The notes under the pieces were generated by a model. It made no database searches. It had not been told where the DNA came from and saw only the letters and a list, made by a program, of their open reading frames with translations. From positions 1-33,095 of the forward strand of contig JACQVU010000012.1 in assembly GCA_016209585.1 (NCBI GenBank): a stretch of 33,095 bases of DNA. Reading direction: 5' to 3'. This stretch comes from Planctomycetota bacterium. Its GTDB lineage: Bacteria > Planctomycetota > UBA8742 > JACQVU01. The position numbers were made by a program, and so were the translations under genes. Shown here piece after piece: positions 15,001-19,877 of the stretch; the stretch's first letter is position 1, and the number at the start of each line of letters is the position of its first letter.

Positions 15001-16130
15001 CCACGGCCGTCTCCGGGATGGACGCCAACACCCGCTACCTCTTCCGCGTGCAGGGAACGGTCAACGCCGACCAGTACGCTTTCACGCAGCCCGCCGTATC
15101 GGGGGTGGAGATCGACGGCGCGGCCACGGTGACGGCGCTCTCGAACGGCGCCTTCGACCTCCCCGCCGCCTCCGGCTCGCTGTTGAACTTCTCCACCTAC
15201 ACCGGGGCGGAACTGGTCATTTCCGGCTGCGCGTTCGAGAACTCCGCCGGCGCGGCTGGGGCCTCCAACGTGAAAGCCACCAGCGCCACGACCGACGCGG
15301 TCCGTTTCTCTTCCTTCTCCGGCTCGTTCGCCGGCGAAGACAACGACGACGACCCGGCGGAGCGGGTGCTCTGGGGTTCCGTCAACCTGCCTGACAAGGT
15401 GTACGCCGCCGATCCCCGCCTGGGCGCGCGCGCCGAGGTGGCCGGCGGCTTCAACGTGGGGACGGTGGTGTACGGCGACCTGCTGAACGACCGTATCGCC
15501 GGCCTGGCCTTCACCGCGCGCTACAAGGCCATTGACGCCGTGGTCGCCAAGAAGATGCGCGTGCAGGTCGGCACGGCGGCGGGCCTCGCCGACCTCTGGG
15601 ACTCCGGCATGGTCCGCGTGCCCGACCTCTCCAACAACGACCAGGGATACGACCTGCTCTACCGGGGCGCGTCGCTGGCCTACGGCGTCACCTATTACTA
15701 CCGTGTCCGCTTTGAGCAGGCGACCGGCATCCCCAGCCCGTGGGTCTCCTCCCAGTTCACCGTGCAACGCCCCGTGTCGCGCACCACGGCGGCGGGCACG
15801 TTCCGAAACGCGCCGGGCGGTCTGATGATCCGCGGCCGCGCGGTGGGGGCGCAAGCCTTCCTCGCTCCCACGGGAGCCACTTCCGCCTCCGTTGACGTCT
15901 GGGTCAAGAAGAAGGCCGGGTACAGCGGGGAGGCCACGCTCACGCTCTTCGACCCCGCGGGCAACCAGGCCGCGTCGATCAGCACCGACGCCGGCTCGAA
16001 CGACGCCTGGAAGAAGTACACCATCGCCGGCGCCATCTCGCAGTCCGGCGGTTGTCGGTTGGAGTTCTTCCTGCCGGACCCGGCGTCGGAAGTTTACGTT
16101 GACGACGTGGTGGCGACGTTCTCGCCGTAG
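1..16130 (+). CDS. Giant extracellular-type repeat protein, 5'-truncated
   Basis: The frame is open from base 3 without a start, and bases 3-60 already encode repeat sequence like that near base 966, so the true N-terminus is outside the window. The visible part is 5,375 residues ending at TAG 16128-16130. In order: Thr/Ser/Gly-rich beta-strand repeats (3-4300), a short beta-helix end with a cap (about 4320-4691), six units of about 413 residues carrying FG-GAP/VCBS motifs such as DFDNDGDLD (4692-12236), one ordinary cadherin-like domain (12228-12530), DUF2341 (12531-12830), a right-handed beta-helix with a second cap (about 12860-15393), an FnIII-like domain (about 15400-15770) and a jelly-roll-like end. 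DxDxDG motifs imply many calcium sites. No LPXTG, PEP-CTERM, Por-type or autotransporter barrel is seen at the C-terminus, so the export route is unknown. A surface or adhesive role is inferred from domain content only. Confidence 0.9.
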   Translation, partial: ANVTLTNNSSIDLTGTITVAGTLNASNAGTSIAFLGSVLQTSGAGVINVAGALTAGATSVLDLYDGATGGTLKFTATSGTPMPDTFGTVDFQGSTVEYESLFISDVTMQTRYNAAASTISYNNLIIDNAAAATIKAVTPAGTLLKVDGTLTVDDGTFTPAGNGDFNNVTIDSGQGELFEGGANTYTVSGNWSNAAVGNYSAGTSTVDFDGTGTVTLSTFNNVIISAGTRTIITSNTITVNGTLEMKGGATWALAGFDPVVTGLATATGNFTISSSVAGTLALNGGLTVSGGDLTLSAGAATTVTVSNTATTVNATRALTVGANITLTSNTTVNLSGTTTVTGVLNAGATTAIAFTGGTLATSGAGTINVTNASGVFTESGTSIIDLYDGATAGSLTFSATSGTPMPNTFDTVDLAGSTVTYNAVVIAADTVIQTQYAGGNISYYNLTLQNGGATGAQYVTTGAGTLVVANTLTIDNRAGVGVGEFAPATNGDFANVSILGGATFFAGSYSHTVSGNWANSGTFTAGTSTVEFDGAGGGTASVTLNGTSSFNNVRLNKSGGATLTVSAAMNVNGTAQFTAGRISHSTLAVTIVGLSTFDGSVTIQATTGAMTLSGGWAFTNGTLLTASTPTIVVAGTGSESGTSTLDLYDGTSGGTLRFTSASGTPMPATFDTIDFGTNSTIEYESTPTADVTVQTTYAGGTISYYNLTIDNGAGAAFKMITPASPLLKVDGTLLIDDGNFSLGGNADLNNVTIGGTGASEKLIIAGAGATVTVSGAWTNSIGAAGLDAGTSLVEFDGAGAVTASGAQTWYDVKINKSGGGTVTSTGVWTISRHLTLQAGTWDQGTANQAHTVAGDWTAAGGSFTADSGTITFNGTGTQTLTAASNFYNLSVTGTSNTVQTASNITAGGTLTVNNTFNLTASNSLSVTGAVTIGASGTLTFAGTNTVTFSSTVAQDGVLTFSGAATVTVGGNVTSTGGVTSFDGGGSMSVTGIYDMDAGAGARLNVNAATVTLSSYLRGRVAGQQVNITSGSLTCAYFSNAGSPWWSYFDLNVTGAGMFKTTGTTSQGSYGAVSITGAGSLVAQGSGTYYTRFFGTVTLGNSGAVIDVNGQLRIDAGGTLTAAGFAPKIYVAEDFLAGTPSGYGTFTPGNSEVIFDGTLAAVVYPTTFYDLTINKSAAVTVTQSSTGTPIVVQNTFTVQGSGTYTANSKAHDFNDVTITAGTFNATAVTHTVSGNWSMTGGTFTNTGSTIKFDGTGTIASTGAFDGFEVAAGAGTHTVSGAVTVSGVGTITSGTLAVNSSVTLTLNGAMTVNGGALTSAGTLAVNGGWTDNAGTVNCTGGDAVLGGSSGTAFTSKIGSVFYDLTLNKNALATTVTYSGDVAVSRNLTLTRGTFDMQNASTIGVSDATTLNVAATNGKLRAMGTSAANRITIEGDTATPADGFTFDVYGVLEARNFRVINPDANGLRVHPGATVIELNYATFDYPTSGGCLLNITGVAAGFPTTNQGSSFSDNGLPTGTISNVKADATTVSVEFTDFSGSLAHNVVVAENRDDDPMDRIRWRDASFPTISSLADNIPVRQNSPQIVDLSAFEFDVEDGGGQRFIAVGDDTGRVFVVEVLGGGSFGAAVQLTDTSSYVRGVGVADFDNDGDFDVVFAAGNGNAYRIKRKSISSPLVAGDFGSPAIIGAFTAATYGMDIGVEDFNNDGFMDFVVSANNAYYTLFKNNGNGTFQTTLLTSTGPANGRAKTAADFDRDGAADFVSLDSGTTNVYFWKGFGDGGFARSTQSAAVTATNGYGVAAGDYDGDFLPDLMVENSGTGLFSFLKGLGNGRFAAPASAGQTAPATGAIGFDAYDVNSDGKMDVVVSMGAGYDLLYYPGNGNGTLGAAVTIQLNFTTSASYTLAAPTHGNTRLNWSVDTDTVNPALMSISVSNSAADQITITPVASATGSDDVTFILSDSTGFVSLKTDVTVNVNAASAAAPVISSRLDNISVSYNQPLNVDLSQFGSDPDQVWGRDYFVTDNDSSNVYLVQINGDGTYGAPVNFGDQGNYIRGSAVADFDNDGDLDFIIARNADVQLYRRVSGGASIETTDFLGPTLLGPFTSSTWGMDLACEDFNGDGSMDIVFSGNNGYYYCFLNDGNGRFAALTLTTAGPSAGRGKAAGDFNGDGFLDFISADSGTTTLHVWQGDGAGNFARTDLATVLPTADAYGLTAGDFDGDGKDDAVANDTSGNLYFLKGTGNGTFEARVLIEPSPTTATAGGVALDRGDFNGDGNLDLVVCDDPDDDLLVLSGNGDGTFAAAVTVAANFTTGTERMVAAPTHGSRVLAWSVDPASVNTALLSATISDVNAGILSITPVTGQSGTDEITLILSDNNMGTVSKTDVTVTVSPFVGNPPVVEATADNFTTTDDTVLKVDLSRFGWDPDDANGRSFVVVGDDSTRLYAMAYNGDGSFGSPVSLGDVGNTIRGAGIADFDNDGDLDVVFGDGSGNAWFIQRVAHSSPLQAADFTTKVLAGTFSASSYGMDICVEDFNNDGKSDFIVGGNNGVYTMFRGNGNGTFTTSVIDPANPANGRAKDAADFDEDGFMDFVSLYSGAGNLYLWRGNGAYAFSRTNYAAAAPTADGYGIAAGDFNHDGHQDVVVQNNVTGLFYFLAGKGDGTFYAGVSTGQSVPAGAVNFDAVDMTGDGKLDLLVVANAVDTSFRVFPGNGDGTFSAATLIPATFSSTNLVAACPDYGSTTLTWSVDAPSVNTALFSASVTDATADTLTITPVASAFGQDDITLVLTDSNSGVTQKVDVTVQILSAAAAGDPVIQNSLDAIRVREDTVRQVDLSGYGYDPDSANGKPFICYADENGIFWVCESTGAGTWGTPISLGDLGGSLNGYGVADFDNDGDLDIVYARNNDTCYILRRIAVSVPMVAGDFAPTVNIGAFNDGGSPGHGMDVATEDFNHDGNMDFVVSGNNGDYRLFKGTGLGTFTMSTLDAAVPGSGRGKDAADFDNDGNPDFVALENTNAYIHLWKGDGQGNFQRLEIVGGVPVANSYGCAAADFDSDGDADLIVNNTTGGVYYVPGNGNLSFGSPVLLFTITGETNNIGMDAHDWDNDGLPDLLVSADVANDVIYYRNTTSGGTVSFAAGVNVHADFTATTNRGVACPNFGSKKLRWSIDAASVDTNVFTAEITSTVTQRLTITPVAGASGTDDITLVLNDANGGQTQKTNVTVTVSAVADGNPLIEGLFDNLTFRQNQIGFIDASAFGFDADAANGKPYFVVNDDDTNFYVVQINGDGTFGTPVNLGNWGGSDNVHGVAIADFDNDGDLDILFGDDDGKVMIVRRIANSIPLVASDFSAKAVAGTFTSASWGMDMACGDFNNDGNQDAVISGNNGVYALFIGRGDGFFDTTEITASGPANGRGKDAADFNGDGKIDFASICSGTRHLTLWFGDGAGGFTETTYNNFIPVADSYALAAGDFDGDGRADLVISNDTTGAFSFYKGAGAGTFASGVATGITHTGDSGVDAVDFNGDGKLDLIISQDSNNTAVFLYTGVGNGTFNNAGSIAVTFTNNNRNVATPDYGSKALTWSVDPATVNTALFNITTENGPAALFSVTPVAGQSGSDDVTFVLTDNNGGTVQKTDVTITYTAVAYANPLISAKLDNFTTPEDTGFTFDLSRFGSDPDGGNGKHYVVATDDTGNVRTIPLNLDGTYGAAIVLGDLGDLIEGIGIADFDNDGTLDYVFADGVATYGEQVEGGGQISELFFAKRVGTSNTMSSDWAIPVPVGEFTASGPSSYDIFLGWTTPTNYGMDICVEDFNNDGKMDLIVGGDWTVIDLFIGNGDGTFEKTTVTSSLTGNTRAKDAADFDRDGNMDFAMTLSNDNEIYVHMGDGAGGFTTSTLTNYAYNSGSYALAAGDFDGDHLPDLVTGNSGNGRYYFIKGNGDGTFQTGVECGTQDAAFTKIAGNATLDAIDVNNDGLLDLIIHYDSGHTVRVYTGNGNGTFAFTNGAPILTTMSGTDLGFAAPDFGSTALAWTLDPASVDTNLLDVSIVNAASGIVTVTPKTNAFGNDDITFTLTDNNGGVTSKTNVTITVQSVNDPPVFGGLPDVGIATNSAGLQDVIALPAYASDVESFPSLVYTIDSQSNAAICNVTIDGSNFVDLGATGATGGTNTVVIRCSDGAPSDDKTDTFVVTVAGDLSWVGKWNYRKNLTFTAAAGAYYADLTISDAGTLAHMRADRADVRILTAGQETAYNLITTNPLRVRWNLTIPAAGYTADTYIYYGNPAAAAPSYSFTPNATSLTPRVMLEDSTFIRRWSDAINWSPILAPTAFTNVTVNTGYTNAPLIDATAAARAVTVGVGATLDFGEGNITLTAGDDVAVNGTLTLREGSRLALVSNSTTNATTKGVIVSATGSLSANGAAFVSGSAGALTSETLISDPGAFTGKNYIGKWIHMTSGLARGRYYSILLNNNNSLTRADTSSATDTAGTLDPALKRISCGGEMIASDGEHVGRYVKDLTGSTGYHRIVRTVNASPDLIYLTGDLTNFTVGDDYEITDGVQAGDGYEVMQFAEVTSAALDGVSNGYLLLQDGAEATLQRADLHALGANFTDKQGFTAKGITAMGGAGEGLSMNTVRVRDGYVGLRLETTTDLMAENFEVTGCASHGVQMASGSSRALFSTVRLASNGGDGLRAEAAGGTGAVLYDVTAASNGGAGLRFLSGTGSVAIIKCAAYSNGGEGIVASSLDSFRVSSSLVFGQRAGTGRGVDLAAATDVVLTDDTIEANLVGVRAANDVTGLTIWGGSLGFNQPNDTWQAQMGAGGSGAVVQMRGASVAETNVFDPAGIDQAGDLVMSRGHKTPTGAAKGATYIWGDYSIAGASTEKFNRADASYASAASTPRVLRGNSSVGAVSTSDANATTSAWVVTYDSGVGKWTVFNSLTGDQTNVATSGVPYTSDGGEVTFTVTESSPLPSDLIDFVTLAASGDANTKKSVFFGPTDAGYNGGLSRLTVPATSTLQMLGSAAGPTAVSGMDANTRYLFRVQGTVNADQYAFTQPAVSGVEIDGAATVTALSNGAFDLPAASGSLLNFSTYTGAELVISGCAFENSAGAAGASNVKATSATTDAVRFSSFSGSFAGEDNDDDPAERVLWGSVNLPDKVYAADPRLGARAEVAGGFNVGTVVYGDLLNDRIAGLAFTARYKAIDAVVAKKMRVQVGTAAGLADLWDSGMVRVPDLSNNDQGYDLLYRGASLAYGVTYYYRVRFEQATGIPSPWVSSQFTVQRPVSRTTAAGTFRNAPGGLMIRGRAVGAQAFLAPTGATSASVDVWVKKKAGYSGEATLTLFDPAGNQAASISTDAGSNDAWKKYTIAGAISQSGGCRLEFFLPDPASEVYVDDVVATFSP
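183..2240 (+). repeat. Three imperfect coding repeats with an LDLYDG signature
   Basis: Inside the giant gene a segment of about 100 codons recurs three times, with Tyr codons of the LDLYDG motif at 192, 1161 and 1944 (spacings 969 and 783 bases). Each copy continues with SGTPMP, a TFxTxDF strand and ISYxNLTIDN. The leader before copy 1 (from base 3) matches the leader before copy 2 (from about 966), while copy 3 lacks it. A second, shorter motif of the form GxWxNxGxFxAGxSxVxFDG recurs at about 567, 1545, 2325, 2562, 3699 and 3975. These are typical of stacked beta-strand passenger regions in large secreted proteins. Confidence 0.8.
4440..4691 (+). other. Cap module, copy 1, closing the first beta-strand region
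   Basis: This stretch of the giant protein reads TFDYPTSGGCLLN, then SNVKADATT, FSGSLA and DDDPMDRIRW. A matching series (AFDLPAASGSLLN, SNVKATSATT, FSGSFAGE, DDDPAERVLW) occurs at 15150-15393 after the second beta-helix. Both copies end a strand-rich region with the same acidic DDDP-x2-R-(I/V)-x-W signature, so they probably form the same terminal fold. No named family is assigned. Confidence 0.6.
4692..12236 (+). repeat. Six tandem units of about 413 codons: cadherin-like domain split by an FG-GAP propeller
   Basis: The Pro codon of the opening P(V/L/T)I motif lies at 4695, 5934, 7173, 8412, 9666 and 10905, and the equivalent Pro of the next, uninterrupted domain at 12237. The spacings are 1239, 1239, 1239, 1254, 1239 and 1332 bases. 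Each unit opens with a cadherin-like N-half (LDN, then VDLSxFGxDPD). It then has about 300 residues with five clear DxDxDG calcium motifs (for example ADFDNDGDLD and VEDFNNDG) typical of FG-GAP/VCBS propeller blades. It closes with a cadherin-like C-half (LxWSVD, ITPVA, GxDDITxxLTD, KTDVTVTV). The last unit carries about 31 extra residues, mostly near 11180-11350. Confidence 0.85.
12228..12530 (+). other. Uninterrupted cadherin-like domain
   Basis: This segment starts with VNDPPVFGGLPD, passes through ASDVES directly into a YTIDS strand, and ends with CSDGAPSDDKTDTFVVTV. It has both halves of the cadherin-like fold with nothing inserted at the acidic loop. It therefore serves as an internal reference for where the propeller sits in the six preceding units. 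Confidence 0.7.
12531..12830 (+). other. DUF2341 domain
   Basis: The sequence WVGKWNYRKNLTF, followed by YYADLTISDAG, DRADVRIL, RVRWNLTIPAAGYTADT and YIYYGNPAAA, matches the DUF2341 pattern (WxYRKxIxI, then a D-(I/V)-R strand and a terminal YYGN). The family occurs in large secreted proteins of archaea and bacteria and is usually taken to bind ligands or carbohydrate, but its activity is unproven. Confidence 0.75.
12860..15393 (+). other. Right-handed beta-helix region with cap module, copy 2
   Basis: The stretch has short, regularly spaced turns such as VRVRDGYVGLRLE, FEVTGCASHGVQMA, TVRLASNGGDGLRAE and DVTAASNGGAGLRFL. These have the GxGLxxx / NxxxGV spacing of parallel beta-helices of the pectate-lyase type, most clearly between about 13800 and 14340. 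No catalytic motif of a polysaccharide lyase can be pointed to. The region closes with the DDDP-RVLW cap shared with bases 4440-4691. Confidence 0.6.
15394..16127 (+). other. C-terminal FnIII-like and jelly-roll-like domains
   Basis: After the second cap comes a segment with MRVQVGTAAG, DLWDSGMV, YLLxxGxxLxYGxxYYYRVRF and SPWVSSQF. This is the pattern of FnIII-like modules seen in sugar hydrolases and sorting-associated proteins. The last 115 or so residues have alternating strands with AWKKYTIAG and a terminal VYVDDVVATFSP, which resembles a carbohydrate-binding-module beta-sandwich. The protein ends without any recognisable anchor. Confidence 0.5.
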
Positions 16131-16136
16131 GGGCAT

Positions 16137-16220
16137 CGGATCTCCATGGGTGACATCGAGGCGTACCCGAGGGATCCGCGCGGCGCGTTGTGCCTGGTGT
16201 GGGGCGAGTCCGCGCCGTGA
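16137..16220 (+). pseudogene. Displaced middle fragment of a DUF4258-like toxin gene
   Basis: Seven bases after the giant gene's stop the same frame reads RISMGDIEAYPRDPRGALC, then LVWGESAP and a TGA at 16218-16220. DUF4258 proteins commonly carry a middle section of the form GxIIExYPxDxxGPSCLVLG, so this looks like that section without its start or its C-terminal strand. An ATG at 16146 would give only 24 residues. It lies upstream of a fragment that matches the N-terminal part of the same family, so the parts are in the wrong order. The family call rests on remembered consensus. Confidence 0.4.
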
Positions 16221-16237
16221 GCGGAACGGAGGGCGGC

Positions 16238-16471
16238 ATGCGGACGCCGATCACCGTCGAGTGGATTCGGCGGTGCGCGGAGCGGCAAGAGTACATCACA
16301 TCCCGTCACGCCGCTGAGGAGATGCTGGACGATGGGTTGGAGGAGCCGGTTGCGCTGTCAGCCGCGTCAGCGGGCGGTCGATCATCCGGGCGGGGCGGAT
16401 CGCGCGGAACCGGCGCCGGAAGGGCCTGTTTTTCCAGCGGCGGGGCTGATGGGTGGCGCGGGGAGCGGTAG
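16238..16471 (+). pseudogene. Truncated DUF4258-like (RelE-type toxin-related) gene
   Basis: An ATG at 16238 has a good ribosome site (GGAGGG at 16228-16233). The first 40 or so residues include ITVEWIRRCAERQEYITSRHAAEEML, here named in two parts: ITVEWIRRCAE, then ITSRHAAEEMLDDGL. This is the usual opening of DUF4258 proteins, with the conserved S/T-x-H-A element. After EEPVALSAA the frame turns into Gly/Arg/Ser-rich sequence without family resemblance and stops at 16471, so the catalytic remainder is missing. It is probably a remnant left when the downstream restriction module arrived, but a short expressed peptide cannot be excluded. Confidence 0.45.
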
Positions 16472-16515
16472 CAGTGCCGCGATGAGATGCTCTGGGCGGA
16501 GTTTCTCCGCGGTGG

Positions 16516-16545
16516 TTGCCACGTCTTCGGGAGGTCTGGTAGGGT
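16516..16545 (+). promoter_or_regulatory. Possible sigma70-type promoter before the methylase-nuclease gene
   Basis: TTGCCA (16516-16521, five of six matches to the -35 consensus) is separated by 18 bases from TAGGGT (16540-16545, a poor -10 with three of six matches). It lies 38 bases upstream of the preferred ATG at 16584 and would give a short leader. Chance occurrence is likely in a sequence of this length. Confidence 0.2.
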
Positions 16546-16583
16546 ACTCGCCCGGAGACACCGACGACCGGTCGTTCACGTTC

Positions 16584-19500
16584 ATGCTCGCTGGAAAACC
16601 CTTTTGGCGGATCGATACTCGCGGTCCCGCGAGGGAGATCCGCGACGCCGCGCGAACCGCGACCACTGAAGAAGACCTCAAAATACGGGTGGAGCCGCTG
16701 CTTCAGGCGGTCTTTCGCGAAACCGGCGTTGACGTCACCATCCGGCAGTACGAGAAGACCACGGCGGTCACCGCGAAGCGCATCGACGTCGTCTACGGGT
16801 ATCTCGTTATCGAGTACAAGGCGCCCGGAAAACTCGGGAACGCGCGGGCCCTCGACGGGGCGATACAGCAACTTCAGGGTTACCTCCAGGAAGAGTCTCA
16901 GCGCCACGCGGGTGACGCGGAAGGATTTCTCGAAAAGGCGGTCGGCGTGATCATCGACGGCGAGCAGATCGCTTTCGTGCGTTACAGCCGCAAGTCGCGC
17001 CTCTTGCCGCCCCCTATTCCACTGGACGATCAGAAGGGTCGGGATCTCTTCCCTTCGGCGACGCCGCGCAAGGGGTTCCAGGTGCAGGGGCCTTTCGCGG
17101 TCGACGGAGAAAGCCTGGCGTGTCTCCTGATCTACGTGCGATCCGCCGCGCGCCGGCCGCTCCGCGCGGAACACCTCGCGGAGGTTTTCGGGCCGGACAA
17201 TGAAGTCGCCCGCGTCGCCGTCGCCGAACTCTATTCCGCCGTCATGCGCGGCCAGCGCCCGAGCGCCCATTCGCGGGTCGAAACTCTTTACCGAGAATGG
17301 GAACGCATCTTCGGCGCCGTCTACGGCGAGCGCCTTGAGAAGGCAGAAGCGGCAGCCAACGAAACCGCTCGCCTCTATGGCATCGCGACTGGTGTCCGCA
17401 TCAAGCCGCTGCTGTTCGCGATTCACACCTACTACGGCCTGCTCATGAAACTCGTCGCCTCCGAGTTGCTGGCCCTGCAGAAGGAGGAGTTCCGGTCTCG
17501 CTCGATCGTCGACGGCCTGGAGGCCGCGGATGACGCGACGCTTCAGGAGCGGTTGACCTATCTGGAAAGCGGCGGCGATTTCCGCGCCGCGGGCATCACG
17601 AACTTCCTCGAGGCCGACTTCTTCGGGTGGTACCTCGACGTCTGGAGCCGGAAGATCATCGATTCCGTGCGCGGCATGATACGCGCGTTGGCCGGTTTCG
17701 AGCCGGCGACACCGGTGCTGGAACCGGACTGGACCCGCGATCTCTTGCAGAAACTCTACGAGATGGTGGTGCCGCGCGCGCTTCGCCACGGTCTCGGCGA
17801 GTATTACACGCCGGACTGGTTGGCGGACTACCTCGTGGATCGGAGCGGGTACACGGGCGATCCCGCGACCCGTTTTCTTGACCCGGCGTGCGGATCGGGG
17901 ACGTTTCTGGTGCAGGCGATCCGCCGGGTGACGGAGCACGTGGCAGCGAAGGGCAGCGTGGCGTTGAAAGAAGCGGGGCGGGCAATCGTGGCCGGCGTCG
18001 CCGGCTTCGATCTGAACCCTCTCGCGGTTCTGGCGGCGCGAACGAATTCCCTGATCGCTTTCGCGAAGTTCCTCCCGCACGTCAGGCCGATTTCGATTCC
18101 GGTCTATCTGTGCGATTCCGTCGCGCCGCCGGATCAGGCCGAGGCGAGCGACGGCAATTCGAGGCAACTGTATCCCGACGACACCATCGTCTTTCGCACC
18201 AGGGATCACGACTACGTCTTTCCACTGGCGATGAAAGACACGGAACGCATCGCGGACTTCTGCGGTCTCGTGCTGCAAGGGGTGGCCGGGAAAATGGTAC
18301 CCGCGGCCTTCCGGAAACTCCTGACCAGGAAATTTCCGCTGGCCGAGGCCGAGCAGGACCGGCTGATGGAGATTTACAGCCACATCAAGCAACTCCACGA
18401 CGAGAAGCGCGATGGCATATGGGCACACTACATCAAGAACGCCTTCGCGCCGGTGTACGTGGGCAAGTTCGACTACGTCGTGGGAAACCCGCCGTGGATC
18501 CGTTGGGGCTATCTTTCCGACGAGTACCGCGCGCGCACGCTTCCACTGTGGCACGGTTACGGTCTCTTCTCCCTCAAGGGCCACGAGACGCGCCTTGGCG
18601 CGGGCGAGAAGGACTTCTCCATGCTTTTCACGTACACCTGCGCGGATCGCTACCTGAAAGACGGCGGCACGCTCGCGTTCGTGATCACGCAGGAGGTGTT
18701 CAAATCCAAGGGCGCTGGCGAGGGGTTCCGCCGTTTCCGCATTGGCGACAAGGGCGCGCCGCTCAAAGTGCTTTGGATGGAAGACATGGTGCGCCTGCAA
18801 CCCTTCCAGGCGGCGAACAAGACAACGATCTTCGCCGTCCGGAAGGGCGCGGCGACGATCTACCCGGTTCCCGTGGTCCAATGGACTCGGAAGAGCGGTG
18901 TCGGCAAGATTCCGCCGGAGTGGCCGCTGAGCGAAGTGCGCGACGCCACGGAGCGCGTGGAGCAAGTCGCCGTGCCCGTGGATGCGGCCAAGCCCGTTTC
19001 CTCCTGGCAAACGGCGAGTCGCCCGGCGCTTAAGGCCTTTGGGGCAGTGAAAGGCGCGAATGCGTACAAGGCCTACCTCGGAGCCCGTGTCGAGCCCTAT
19101 GGCGTGTTCTGGCTCAACTTCATCGAACTCCGCCCCGATGGGCGGATCGTGGTCGAGAACCAGCACGATCGCGGCAAACGCGAGATCAAGCAGGTTCGCG
19201 ACGCCATCGAGTCTGATCTGGTCTATCCGGCGGTGGCGGGGGGGGATCTCACTCGGTACGGTGTCAACAAGCATTTCTATGCGCTCGTGTGTCAAGACCC
19301 ATCCCGTCGCTCGCCGTTCTCCGAAGATTGGATGATTGAGAACGCGCCGCTCACGCTCGCCTACCTCCATCAGTTTCGGGACGTGTTGCTTTCACGTGGC
19401 TCGAACGTGGTGAGGCAGTTCGCCGAAAAGACCGAGTTCTACGCGATGTACGGCATCGGTCCATACACCTTCGCACCCTATCGCGTCGCCTGGAAACGCA

Positions 19501-19877
19501 TGGCGAGCCACATGGCTGCGACGGTGCTGTCGAAACTCGACACGCCCTTCGGCCCGAAGCCCGTGATCTCCACGGATACTACCTCGTTGATGGTCGCGAC
19601 CTCTCGCGCGGAAGCGCATTATCTCTGCGCGGTGTTGAATTCGGACATCGTCAACGCCTACATCGCCAGTTTCTCTTCCGGCGGGCGCGGTTTCGGCGCG
19701 CCGTCGGTGATGTGGAATCTCGGCGTTCCGAAGTTCGAGAAGAAGAGGGCGCTCCACATGGAACTCGCCGAACTTTCCGAAGAGGCTCACCGGCGCGTTC
19801 AAAAGGGAATGCCGATTGCGGATGTGGACGAACAGGTGAACCTGGACGTGCGAAACCTATGGAATATCAAATCCTGA
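16584..19877 (+). CDS. Type IIG-like restriction enzyme: nuclease and N6-adenine DNA methylase in one chain
   Basis: The preferred product is 1,097 residues. An N-terminal PD-(D/E)xK-like nuclease is suggested by E57, D68 and E77-Y-K79 in RIDVVYGYLVIEYKAPG. The methylase follows, with motif X near residue 406 (GEYYTPDWLADYLV), the AdoMet-binding motif I FLDPACGSGTFL (D433) and the catalytic motif IV NPPW (N635-W638) of N6-adenine methylases. The remaining C-terminal 450 or so residues are probably the target-recognition region. This order is that of Eco57I-like single-chain type IIG enzymes. The frame stays open upstream to 16332 with an ATG at 16482 and a GTG at 16512, but that part is low-complexity and lies over toxin debris, so ATG 16584 is favoured although it has no good ribosome site. 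GC looks lower than in the flanking genes, which suggests transfer. The next gene overlaps its 3' end by 19 bases. Confidence 0.85.
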   Translation: MLAGKPFWRIDTRGPAREIRDAARTATTEEDLKIRVEPLLQAVFRETGVDVTIRQYEKTTAVTAKRIDVVYGYLVIEYKAPGKLGNARALDGAIQQLQGYLQEESQRHAGDAEGFLEKAVGVIIDGEQIAFVRYSRKSRLLPPPIPLDDQKGRDLFPSATPRKGFQVQGPFAVDGESLACLLIYVRSAARRPLRAEHLAEVFGPDNEVARVAVAELYSAVMRGQRPSAHSRVETLYREWERIFGAVYGERLEKAEAAANETARLYGIATGVRIKPLLFAIHTYYGLLMKLVASELLALQKEEFRSRSIVDGLEAADDATLQERLTYLESGGDFRAAGITNFLEADFFGWYLDVWSRKIIDSVRGMIRALAGFEPATPVLEPDWTRDLLQKLYEMVVPRALRHGLGEYYTPDWLADYLVDRSGYTGDPATRFLDPACGSGTFLVQAIRRVTEHVAAKGSVALKEAGRAIVAGVAGFDLNPLAVLAARTNSLIAFAKFLPHVRPISIPVYLCDSVAPPDQAEASDGNSRQLYPDDTIVFRTRDHDYVFPLAMKDTERIADFCGLVLQGVAGKMVPAAFRKLLTRKFPLAEAEQDRLMEIYSHIKQLHDEKRDGIWAHYIKNAFAPVYVGKFDYVVGNPPWIRWGYLSDEYRARTLPLWHGYGLFSLKGHETRLGAGEKDFSMLFTYTCADRYLKDGGTLAFVITQEVFKSKGAGEGFRRFRIGDKGAPLKVLWMEDMVRLQPFQAANKTTIFAVRKGAATIYPVPVVQWTRKSGVGKIPPEWPLSEVRDATERVEQVAVPVDAAKPVSSWQTASRPALKAFGAVKGANAYKAYLGARVEPYGVFWLNFIELRPDGRIVVENQHDRGKREIKQVRDAIESDLVYPAVAGGDLTRYGVNKHFYALVCQDPSRRSPFSEDWMIENAPLTLAYLHQFRDVLLSRGSNVVRQFAEKTEFYAMYGIGPYTFAPYRVAWKRMASHMAATVLSKLDTPFGPKPVISTDTTSLMVATSRAEAHYLCAVLNSDIVNAYIASFSSGGRGFGAPSVMWNLGVPKFEKKRALHMELAELSEEAHRRVQKGMPIADVDEQVNLDVRNLWNIKS

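Noticed and set aside
16296..19370. Open frame of 1,024 codons on the minus strand
   Set aside because: It is antisense to the methylase-nuclease gene, which carries intact NPPW and motif I.
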